Of a stretch of 64,000 nt of DNA, positions 45,058-52,296 are shown one piece after another. The stretch is taken from positions 1-64,000 of the forward strand of contig NZ_JAKFZN010000006.1 of assembly GCF_021654165.1 (NCBI RefSeq). Direction: 5' to 3'. The first letter of the stretch is position 1. Each line of letters opens with the position of its first letter. Origin of the DNA: Nereida sp. MMG025. Its GTDB lineage: Bacteria; Pseudomonadota; Alphaproteobacteria; Rhodobacterales; Rhodobacteraceae. A program made the position numbers and the translations under genes. Below the pieces are notes generated by a model, which saw only the letters and a list, made by a program, of their open reading frames with translations, made no database searches and was not told the DNA's origin.

Positions 45058-46878
45058 ATGGCGGATTTGACAGTAGATGAGGCAATCCTCTGGGTTGCAG
45101 GAAACGGCGGTGGCGTTGGCGATTCGATGGTGCCGCTGATGAACAGTCAACGTGCGCTCCAGGACCCCCGCCTTGATCCACAGTCGCGACAGATGCACGA
45201 AAGCATCATAGATCATCACATGGGCCGCGTCAGCGAAGCCAAGCAACAAGCCGACATTGGACAAATGGCCAGTGACCCGGAATTTGCGTCGGCCGTATGT
45301 AATTGCAAACCGGGCGAGCCATGCTGCATGACAGGTGGTGAAATTATCGATGCCGATGATTCCAGCCGCAAACTGACATGGCCCGTTGCAGGATCCAGCG
45401 ACCCCACCAAAATGTATGTGATCGCCAATCGCATGCAGGGGCGCAACCTTGTGGGACGCGTTGATACAAAAATCGAGGCCGACCCCTGCGGCCTTTCCCC
45501 TGCGATTGAACAGGGCTTGAACGCCCGCGGTATTCTGGGCGGCACACAAAAATTGCCGACCTCTCAAACTGAGAGTATGATCAGCGCCCGCGGCGGGGTA
45601 GTCACCACATCGAACAATTTTCTAGCCCTGTTTTTACCCGACAAATTCGTGACCGCGGCCTTTGCGGTAGATGCGCTGCTCACAGGATTTTCAGTTGCCA
45701 ATCCAGGCGAAGGGGCGACCTTCACCCCTGTCATGTGCATGCCCGAAGCGGGTATGGGGGCGTCCCTCACTGTGATCCCTGTTCCCGAGGTCAAACTGAC
45801 AGGCGAAGGCAAGGCTGGCATCATGATACAGTTCCGCCCACTGGGTGGCATTTCGGCGAACACGACAATAGAAGGCAATATCAAGGGCAAATTCGGCACT
45901 TCGGAATTCGAAGTGAAAGCCGAAGGCAAAGCCGAAAGCGTCGGTAGCAGCCAGCTTCAAAGCTATTCACCCGAAGGTGAATCCGGCATGAAGAAAATGG
46001 TCGGTAGCATGATCCAGCGGATGGGCGGGTTCGTCGCCGATTCCGCGTCGGGCGGCGATCCCAGAACATCGGTCAACGTCGGCTCAGGCGTGCAATTCGA
46101 TATGATTTTCGCCATCGGCGCGACAGGCATCGAACTAAAGGCCAAAAGCGCAAGCCCCGATCTGGATCTCAAATTTGGCAGCGTGACTGGCTCTGTCGAA
46201 TTGAAGGTCGAAGGTCGAATCGATTTGATCGAGATTGCTGTGGCCATCCTTCTCACCCCTGCGGCCGCACGCACATTGAACCGCGCTCGGGAAGAGGCCA
46301 ACAAGTCCGACCGCGCCTTCCGCGGCGAGGCACGCTGCGATCTGACCGTCGGTGCAGGCGGCAAACTTGAACACGAGGTCGAAGTCGGCGGCACCTATCA
46401 AATGGTAGCCAATGGAGAGGATGTTTTTACCGCGGGCGCTTACAAACAAGAGCTCAAGGGCAAGGTGCAGATCACTGGCTCTGCCGTAATCGCCATTCGC
46501 GCCGAAGCCAAGGTCTGGCGCGCAACAGCCTCGGCAGGGGCTGCAGGCGGTGTGCACACCAGCTGGACATGGGAAATGCGCAAGAAAAGCGATGAAAGCC
46601 GCGAGTGGCGGTATTTCTTCGAAGGTGTCCGCGCACGCGCTGTCCTATATGCGGATCTCTCGATCGGGCGCGACAACTCTGGACGGGGCGATGACGACGA
46701 TGCCCCAAGCATCGAGGGGCTCTCTGGCAGTACAGGTGTCGAAGCCAGTCAATCCGTCGCGGGCACCGGGAGCGACTCAGGAATGGACTTCACCAAACCG
46801 CATCCCGATGACAGGTTCATCGTTGATCCTACCGTTCCAAAAGTCACTTCCTCCAATCCTCCATGGCAAAAATATTGA
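45058..46878 (+). CDS. Putative T6SS effector-like protein B (paralogue 2)
   Basis: A 606-residue paralogue of the protein at 42188. Shared elements occur in the same order: SDPEFASAVC just before the Cys motif C-N-C-x5-CC (residues 81-90), IIDADDSSRKLTWPV, a hydrophobic stretch at about 182-214 (FLALFLPDKFVTAAFAVDAL), SPDLDL near residue 366, G-R-I-D-L, and a C-terminal beta-rich region with KVWRATASAGAAGGVHTSWT. Identity is low outside these blocks, so the duplication is old or under diversifying selection. No signal peptide. The ATG has AAAGGA upstream. The stop overlaps the next, exported gene by 16 bases, exactly as in pair A. No enzymatic motif recognised. Confidence 0.75.
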   Translation: MADLTVDEAILWVAGNGGGVGDSMVPLMNSQRALQDPRLDPQSRQMHESIIDHHMGRVSEAKQQADIGQMASDPEFASAVCNCKPGEPCCMTGGEIIDADDSSRKLTWPVAGSSDPTKMYVIANRMQGRNLVGRVDTKIEADPCGLSPAIEQGLNARGILGGTQKLPTSQTESMISARGGVVTTSNNFLALFLPDKFVTAAFAVDALLTGFSVANPGEGATFTPVMCMPEAGMGASLTVIPVPEVKLTGEGKAGIMIQFRPLGGISANTTIEGNIKGKFGTSEFEVKAEGKAESVGSSQLQSYSPEGESGMKKMVGSMIQRMGGFVADSASGGDPRTSVNVGSGVQFDMIFAIGATGIELKAKSASPDLDLKFGSVTGSVELKVEGRIDLIEIAVAILLTPAAARTLNRAREEANKSDRAFRGEARCDLTVGAGGKLEHEVEVGGTYQMVANGEDVFTAGAYKQELKGKVQITGSAVIAIRAEAKVWRATASAGAAGGVHTSWTWEMRKKSDESREWRYFFEGVRARAVLYADLSIGRDNSGRGDDDDAPSIEGLSGSTGVEASQSVAGTGSDSGMDFTKPHPDDRFIVDPTVPKVTSSNPPWQKY

Positions 46879-47900
46879 TGCCCCCTATGGAAAATCCATC
46901 CCGTCGCTCTCTTCTCGCAGGCATCGCCACACTCCCTCTGTTTTCAGGACATTCGCTTATGGCTAGCAGTTCATCCGACCCGATCGATTTCTACATGACA
47001 CTGATGGTCAGCGGGGGATGGCACATGGTGCGCATCAACGATGTGACGTTCTCGCGTGCGTCCAATGCGCGCCCTGACAACTTCACGATGCCCATAAACA
47101 CCTATCTGCGCACAGGGCTCAACACCCTGTCGGCAACCATTGTCACCAGCGCCCATGACGGCGTGCTCGGGGCAGCGCCAAATCCGAATTTCGGCCTGAA
47201 CATCAGCATGTATCGCCTCAATCTTATGACCCGCGAACGTGACGAAGTGCAGCTTTTGTCCCTTGCGTTCGATCCGGAAACGGGTCTTTTGGAACAACGT
47301 GGCAGCACCCCCGCAGGAATGGCCGTTGGCGGAGCATCCCGCCCCGATTTCGGCGCCATCGGCCCGTTTGAAACAACAGATGGCGATCTCATTCAGGAAA
47401 ACGGCCCATCTGTCCCAACGCGGCGCATCGAGCTGTCCTTCATGTTGCCAGACACCCTGCCGGCCGCCCCATGGGAAACGGCAGAGCCCCTGCGCGACAC
47501 GCCAGAAATGCGCGCCGAGCTCACCGATACATACACAGACGTGCACGCCGCCCTCGCCTCGCGCGATTTCGCACGGATCAAGCCCTACTTTCTACCCGCA
47601 TGGACCTATACGGCGGACATTATGAATTACGACTCTGTCGATGAATTCATCGTGGCCAGCGAAGCCGAAAGCATCGTAACAGGCCAACGAGAGGGATCGG
47701 GCCCGCTTGCCCAACCCGACCTCAAGGCCCTGGGCCAGAACCGCCTGGAACTGATGGCAAATGGCAAACTTGCACGCTTTTTGCCTGCGCCTTTGTACCG
47801 AATTAACCCTGAAACGAACAAACCGGGCTACGAATACCCCGTTGCCTTCTTCAGGGACACCGACGGCGCCCTGCGTATCGGGATGATCCCGCTGGCCTAA
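46863..47900 (+). CDS. Exported protein, putative immunity partner B'
   Basis: A protein of up to 345 residues with a signal peptide that looks Tat-type: twin arginines in PSRRSLLAGIATLPLF and a likely cleavage after SLMA. ATGs at 46863, 46878 and 46887 are all possible starts; the last gives the most compact signal sequence (MENPSRRSLL). The mature protein resembles that of 43945-44997, with APWETAEPLRDTPEMRAELT and a long beta-rich N-terminal half. Its C terminus (GYEYPVAFFRDTDGALRIG) differs. It follows gene B with the same overlap as pair A. The stop overlaps that of convergent repB by 4 bases. Confidence 0.75.
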   Translation: MAKILMPPMENPSRRSLLAGIATLPLFSGHSLMASSSSDPIDFYMTLMVSGGWHMVRINDVTFSRASNARPDNFTMPINTYLRTGLNTLSATIVTSAHDGVLGAAPNPNFGLNISMYRLNLMTRERDEVQLLSLAFDPETGLLEQRGSTPAGMAVGGASRPDFGAIGPFETTDGDLIQENGPSVPTRRIELSFMLPDTLPAAPWETAEPLRDTPEMRAELTDTYTDVHAALASRDFARIKPYFLPAWTYTADIMNYDSVDEFIVASEAESIVTGQREGSGPLAQPDLKALGQNRLELMANGKLARFLPAPLYRINPETNKPGYEYPVAFFRDTDGALRIGMIPLA

Positions 47901-49087
47901 AGCCCGTCAAAGGCATCAGGGGCGAAGTCTTCCCAAAAGGCACGGATGGCGTCGGCGCATAGGCCCGACATCCAGCCATGTTTGTCAAAATCCGCACGAT
48001 GCGCGGGATCCGAAATGCTTTCGACAAACAATCGCTTGTCTGCGTCCCGCTGCGTGGGACTGCGCGCAGCCACCAACTCTTGCACGACCTTCAGTTGCGC
48101 CGCACGCCCACTCAGTGGCCCTGTAGAGCCGCCAACGGCCGTCTGCGGTCCTGCCTTGAAATCCGACTTCATCGCAGCCGTCAAATAACTCACTCGGTTG
48201 CGCACCTGATCGCCCTGCCCTTCCATGTAGGCCAGCTTTTCGGCCACATAGGCCTCCCCATGCTCGGTCACCCATTGGCGCGCCAGACGGTCGCTGACAC
48301 CTTGTTCGCGCAGCCGCTCATAGACGGGCGCATTGCGCACCCCTGCCCCATCATCAATATCAAGGATCGCAAGCTGCGGGTTCTCGCGGATCTTGAAGCG
48401 GATATCGCTGACCGCCCTGCCCTGTTTTCTGATCTCGGGGGTCACAATGATGTTCGAGGTTTTGTTGACCTCCGCCACCGCTGGTTTGATGATTTTGGCG
48501 TTCAGGTGTTTGTAGATCTCGTAATAGGCGCTGTCGCCAACCCCCATCAGCCTGCGAAACAGATCAAGGCTCCACCAGCCTGTGCTGCCCGTGCGCACAA
48601 ACCGATAGCAGTTCTCATAAAGGGCCAGCGCGTGGCCACTGGTAAAGCGGCGCTGGATGTTCAGATTGATCAGGGCAAACACCTTGGGATCATTCAGCTT
48701 GTCCGCCAAGGCAGGTGAATAGGCGTATTCACACACACCCCCCTTCAACTTGGCATAAGACAGCAAACTCGACACACCCCACTCCTGCTCGCCTTGCGCA
48801 TCCAGCATGTCCCATTCCGCGACAGTTTCGGCCAGCCCGCGCAGCGATCCTTTCAGCGTGTCCATGTCATTGGAATTGTAACCGATCATCATACACAGGG
48901 TGCGCGCGTCAATACGGTGCGTCGCTTGGGTGGTCAGGGTGTCATATGCATTCAGCAGCAAGACATTTGACAGCTTTCGTTGCAGCAGTGTCAGCTTGCC
49001 TGACACATGGATGGCCGCCACGTTCTTTTTGACGGCACTGCGCCGCAATGCCCCCGTCAGCGCCTGACGGTCAATATCATCGTTCAT
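47897..49087 (-). CDS. repB: Plasmid replication initiator, Rep_3/RepB type
   Basis: A 396-residue initiator of the Rep_3 superfamily that should bind the iterons next to it and open the origin. The winged-helix region shows VSGKLTLLQRKLSNVLLLNA, IDARTLCMMIGYNSNDMDTL and LEYSF-like segment SLLSYAKLKGGVCEYAYSPA; the second half has ALALYENCYRFVRTGSTGWW and LFRRLMGVGDSAYYEIYKHL. The last two are the usual signature of the second winged helix. The start ATG at 49087 faces the iteron region, so autoregulation by RepB binding is likely. This replicon type is common in Roseobacter-group plasmids. Confidence 0.93.
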   Translation of the reverse strand: MNDDIDRQALTGALRRSAVKKNVAAIHVSGKLTLLQRKLSNVLLLNAYDTLTTQATHRIDARTLCMMIGYNSNDMDTLKGSLRGLAETVAEWDMLDAQGEQEWGVSSLLSYAKLKGGVCEYAYSPALADKLNDPKVFALINLNIQRRFTSGHALALYENCYRFVRTGSTGWWSLDLFRRLMGVGDSAYYEIYKHLNAKIIKPAVAEVNKTSNIIVTPEIRKQGRAVSDIRFKIRENPQLAILDIDDGAGVRNAPVYERLREQGVSDRLARQWVTEHGEAYVAEKLAYMEGQGDQVRNRVSYLTAAMKSDFKAGPQTAVGGSTGPLSGRAAQLKVVQELVAARSPTQRDADKRLFVESISDPAHRADFDKHGWMSGLCADAIRAFWEDFAPDAFDGL

Positions 49088-49206
49088 GCCTTAGTCCTCA
49101 CGTCCCTGTGCCCCTGATCACGGGGCTGACGGGTTTGCTCTTTTATGCGCCTCTTGCGTGCGTCTGCCCTATTATCGCGCGAAAGGCACCTGATCGCAAG
49201 CGTGGC

Positions 49207-49290
49207 TTGGGTGCCAGAACATGGCCTTTTCTTGATCCCGCAAACTGGTTCCTTTCAATTCTGGCGGTCTGCAAAAGGTACCCGAATACA
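49207..49290. repeat. Diverged and inverted iteron copies near repB
   Basis: GTGCCAGAAC (49211-49220) is the reverse complement of the iteron core GTTCTGGCAC. Looser direct copies occur at 49236 (TCCCGCAAACTGGTTCC) and at 49280 (CCCGAATACAGG), and CTGG-containing ATTCTGGCGG lies at about 49258. In iteron plasmids, inverted partial copies near the rep promoter serve as operators for autorepression; that role is inferred here from position. Confidence 0.5.
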
Positions 49291-49299
49291 GGCGCAACC

Positions 49300-49308
49300 T
49301 GTGGACAA
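49300..49308 (-). promoter_or_regulatory. DnaA-box-like site
   Basis: The minus strand reads TTGTCCACA, one base from the TTATCCACA consensus. It lies between the loose iterons and the regular iteron array, where host DnaA would help open the origin. Confidence 0.5.
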
Positions 49309-49348
49309 CTCTGAAAGATACAGCAGACTAAGTGTCTAATTCAGCCAA

Positions 49349-49458
49349 AACCGAAGTCTGGCACCCTTATTCCCGCGAATCGGGTCCGCTCCTCCCGAAT
49401 CAGGGTACCTTTGATCCCGTATCCTGGTCCGCTTGGTCCCGTATTCTGGCACCAAAAA
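49349..49458 (+). repeat. Five 22-bp iterons
   Basis: Direct repeats start at 49349, 49371, 49393, 49415 and 49437, that is, at an exact 22-base period (two helical turns). The best-conserved unit begins TCCCGTATTCTGGCACC; shared positions are CCCG at 2-5 and GG at about 12-13, followed by pyrimidine-rich ACC. The first copy starts AACCG and has a strong right half (TCTGGCACC). The exact phase makes this a convincing Rep-binding array. Confidence 0.85.
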
Positions 49459-49551
49459 TGGCGTAACCTATTGAAAATAAATTTTTTTTCGCAGCTAAAG
49501 TCCTTAAAGAACCTGAAAGACTCTACAACCTTTGTGTGCTTCTTTTTTGTC

Positions 49552-49569
49552 TCTATTCGCTTGAATAGA
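49552..49569. promoter_or_regulatory. Inverted repeat upstream of parA
   Basis: TCTATTC-gctt-GAATAGA is a perfect 7-base dyad about 100 bases ahead of parA. Long type Ia ParA proteins repress their own promoter through an N-terminal DNA-binding domain, so this is a candidate operator; a replication or centromere role is also possible. Confidence 0.35.
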
Positions 49570-49670
49570 CACTGATCGACTGGATCGCCAAGAATAACGT
49601 TCACAAATCAACAGCCATGTGCGAACTTACTGCGTAAATACGGAAAAACAACGTACATCTGTGAGGTCAC

Positions 49671-51053
49671 ATGACATCTACGGGCAAAACAACCCTCCCC
49701 CCCTACTTTGGGATTAATCCGTCCGACGCCGCAGCACGCCTGTCCGAGCCTATAGACACGGCCCGATTCGCGAAAGCCGCGGCCTTCGGGGCAAAGGGAC
49801 GCGAGGATCTGGCCAAGCGCGGGTATTCCCCGGATGGCAAGAAACGACTTCGCCGCTTTCCGACGTGGGAGATTTGCCGATATTTGATCCCAGTGGCCCC
49901 TGCACATTTCCGCCGTGTTCTCAAGGCCAACCCCGAGTTGCCCCAAGGCGAAGGCAGCGGCGGAACCAAGTGGTTCACCATCGAAGAGATCATGCAACTG
50001 AGGGACTTCTTTGACGCAGAAGGTGCAGCGAACAAGGAATATAAAAGCTGGCGCCCCGATGGCGTGCCTGCAAAGATCGTTGCGGTCGCAAACTTCAAAG
50101 GCGGTGTCGGCAAAACATCCACCTGCGCCCATCTTGCGATGAGCGCTGCGCTGGACGGGTATAAGGTTCTGGTCGTTGATCTGGACAGCCAAGGGTCAAT
50201 GACCTCAATCATGGGCGGACAGGTCGAAGACGAATGGCAGACGGCCTTCCCACTGCTGGCAAAGGACTTTGGCCGCCATATGGAAGCCGAGATGCGCATG
50301 CAGGGCGAGGACCCTGAGGCCTCTGGCTTGTTTGATGAGACGATCAAAGAGGCCATGACAGTTTCGCCGCGAAACCTCATCCAGGAAACCCATTGGCCCA
50401 ACATCGATCTGATTGGTGCGCAGCTGAACCTTTATTGGGCCGAATTCCAGATTCCTGTCTGGAGGCTTCAAAGTAGATCCTGGCCGCTTTGGGACGCTCT
50501 GGCCAATGCGTTTGAGACAGACGGGGTTCTTGATGAGTATGATATCATCTTGCTGGATACGCCCCCTGCCCTTGGGTATCTGACGATCAATGCCTTGGCC
50601 GCAGCGGATATCCTGGTGGTTCCGATGGGCGCGTCTTTCCTTGAATTTGATTCGACCGGGCGCTTTTTCGACATGCTTTATTCGACGTTTTCGTCGATTG
50701 AGAGCGGTGAAAATGCAGTGCGGCGCAGGGACGGGCTGCCTGAAATCAAGTTCGAATGGGACGCCGTGCGCACGTTGATTACGCGCTATGATGCCTCGCA
50801 GCAGGCGGATTTGGCGAATGTCATTCAGGCCTATTTCGGGGATTTCATGACAGCACACCGTCAAGAATTGACGGCAATGGTCGGTCAGGCGGCCGAGCAG
50901 GTGAACGGGATTTATGAGGCCGATCACAGGCAATTCAATCGCGATACTTATGTGCGGGGGCGGGAGACTTTTGATCATACGTGGGCCGAGGTGAAATCCG
51001 TTATTCTGGGCAGTTGGTGGCGCGATATGCAAACCGGGCAGGAGGTGAGGTAA
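49671..51053 (+). CDS. parA: Plasmid partition ATPase ParA (type Ia)
   Basis: ParA drives plasmid segregation by ATP-dependent DNA binding. The 460-residue protein has an N-terminal DNA-binding region (about 60-130, RFPTWEICRYLIPVAPAHFR) typical of the large type Ia proteins that also act as repressors. The deviant Walker A is NFKGGVGKTSTCAHLA (about residue 141), followed by VLVVDLDSQGSMTS and Walker B DIILLDTPPALGYLT. The ATG has GAGG upstream. parB follows with no gap, and repB is divergent across the origin. Confidence 0.95.
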   Translation: MTSTGKTTLPPYFGINPSDAAARLSEPIDTARFAKAAAFGAKGREDLAKRGYSPDGKKRLRRFPTWEICRYLIPVAPAHFRRVLKANPELPQGEGSGGTKWFTIEEIMQLRDFFDAEGAANKEYKSWRPDGVPAKIVAVANFKGGVGKTSTCAHLAMSAALDGYKVLVVDLDSQGSMTSIMGGQVEDEWQTAFPLLAKDFGRHMEAEMRMQGEDPEASGLFDETIKEAMTVSPRNLIQETHWPNIDLIGAQLNLYWAEFQIPVWRLQSRSWPLWDALANAFETDGVLDEYDIILLDTPPALGYLTINALAAADILVVPMGASFLEFDSTGRFFDMLYSTFSSIESGENAVRRRDGLPEIKFEWDAVRTLITRYDASQQADLANVIQAYFGDFMTAHRQELTAMVGQAAEQVNGIYEADHRQFNRDTYVRGRETFDHTWAEVKSVILGSWWRDMQTGQEVR

Positions 51054-52163
51054 ATGGCTAAGAGACGCAGACTAGAAGCGCCTTCGGCGGAAGATCTGAG
51101 CAAGTTGGAAGAGGAGTTTCGCCGCGAAACCCCTGACCCCGCGAAATCCAAAGCGGGGGCACCTATTGCTCAGGTAGCCAAGGAAACCGCAGAAGCCTTA
51201 ACATATGCTGACCCCACCGCGCGGGCCGCCCAAGCGCGCAACGCAGCAGATGCCGAGACCTTGCGCAAGGCGCAGGCGGATGGGCTGGTCATGCTGGACA
51301 TCCCGTTAAGCGAGATCGACGCCGATAGCATGGTGCGTGACCGCAGCGTGATGGACAGGGAGGCCTTGGACGAATTGGAGCGCTCGATCGCGCAAAACGG
51401 CATGCGGCTTCCTGTTGAGGTTTATGCCTTGGCTGAAGGGGCGCATCCGACCGCGCGCTATGGCCTGTTGTCGGGCTATCGACGTCTGTTTGTCTTGCGC
51501 CGCCTATACGAAAAAACAGGCGTTGAGAGTTTTGCGACCGTGCGTGCCATCGAACGCGCGCCTGCGCAGGACGCTGATCGTTTTGCGGCGATGGTCGAAG
51601 AAAACGAAATTCGCCAACAGCTTACCCATTACGAGCGCGGGCGCATTGCGGCCATTGCCGCCAAGCAAGGGGTTTTTGCCAATACCGAAGCCGCAGTTGC
51701 GGCCATGTTTCCCGCTGCGTCCAAAGCGAAGCGATCAAAGATCCGTTCGTTTGCAATGATCTTTGAGGAGCTTGGGGATATTCTGCAATTTCCCGAGAAC
51801 CTGCGCGAGAAAGACGGGCTGCGGATTGCCAGCGCCTTGCGTGATGGTGCCGAAGAACGCTTGCGCGAAGTGCTGGACACGGGGCAGGGGTCTGATGCTG
51901 CGAGCGAATGGGATTTGATCGAAGCCACGCTGGATGGCATGGACGAGGGCAGCGGGCGCAAGGCCCGCGGTGGACGCCCCAAAGTGCATGTACCCAAAGC
52001 GGGGTGGGTGAGCGCTGATAGCGTGCGTTTGTCCAGCGGGATCACTTTGCGCAAGGGGAGCGATTCGAAAGGATATTCAATCCATATTTCAGGCAAGAAC
52101 CTGTCTGCCGACTTGATGGACAGCTTGTTTGATGAAATTCGCGCCAAGCTGGAGGCCCCCTAA
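51054..52163 (+). CDS. parB: Plasmid partition protein ParB
   Basis: ParB binds the centromere (parS) and is moved by ParA. The 369-residue protein has an N-terminal disordered region, a ParB/Spo0J nuclease-like domain (about 80-190: LDIPLSEIDADSMVRDRSVM, LSGYRRLFVLRRLYEKTG, MVEENEIRQQLTHYERGRIA) and a helix-turn-helix region with FANTEAAVAAMFPAASKAKR and KIRSFAMIFEEL. A basic linker ARGGRPKVHVPK precedes a C-terminal dimerisation domain (RLSSGITLRKGSDSKGYSIH). It starts directly after the parA stop with a strong GGAGG. Confidence 0.95.
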   Translation: MAKRRRLEAPSAEDLSKLEEEFRRETPDPAKSKAGAPIAQVAKETAEALTYADPTARAAQARNAADAETLRKAQADGLVMLDIPLSEIDADSMVRDRSVMDREALDELERSIAQNGMRLPVEVYALAEGAHPTARYGLLSGYRRLFVLRRLYEKTGVESFATVRAIERAPAQDADRFAAMVEENEIRQQLTHYERGRIAAIAAKQGVFANTEAAVAAMFPAASKAKRSKIRSFAMIFEELGDILQFPENLREKDGLRIASALRDGAEERLREVLDTGQGSDAASEWDLIEATLDGMDEGSGRKARGGRPKVHVPKAGWVSADSVRLSSGITLRKGSDSKGYSIHISGKNLSADLMDSLFDEIRAKLEAP

Positions 52164-52194
52164 GTCCGCCGACATCTGTCAGAACAGTGTTTTG

Positions 52195-52210
52195 ACAAGT
52201 TGACACTTGT
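52195..52210. promoter_or_regulatory. Palindrome after parB, candidate parS or vgrG operator
   Basis: ACAAGT-tgac-ACTTGT, a 16-base dyad with 6-base perfect arms, lies 32 bases after the parB stop and 87 bases before the vgrG ATG. Partition sites commonly sit just beyond parB and are palindromes of about this size, but only one copy was seen, so the assignment is tentative. Confidence 0.3.
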
Positions 52211-52296
52211 GACAAAGCGGCTGACGTGGCAAGTTTACGGGGTGAGGTTGGCCCACAGTATTTTTGGCCAGCAGCGGATCTTTGGGAGAAGTCTTG

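Larger units (their letters stand above)
49088..49670. other. Putative origin of replication (repB-parA intergenic region)
   Basis: A 583-base gene-free stretch between divergent repB and parA. It holds a run of 22-base iterons, looser and inverted iteron copies nearer to repB, a DnaA-box-like sequence, an A/T-rich tract (about 49470-49500, including eight consecutive T) and a dyad ahead of parA. Together these are the parts expected of an iteron origin and of the promoters of repB and parA. Short open frames here are not convincing genes. Confidence 0.8.

Noticed and set aside
49341-49604. Small open frame on the minus strand in the repB-parA region
   Set aside because: It runs across the iteron array, so its codons are explained by the repeats; no ribosome site.
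50205-51032. A 275-codon open frame antisense to parA
   Set aside because: Composition (many Arg, His, Ile) is that of a reverse-strand shadow, and ParA on the other strand has all its motifs.
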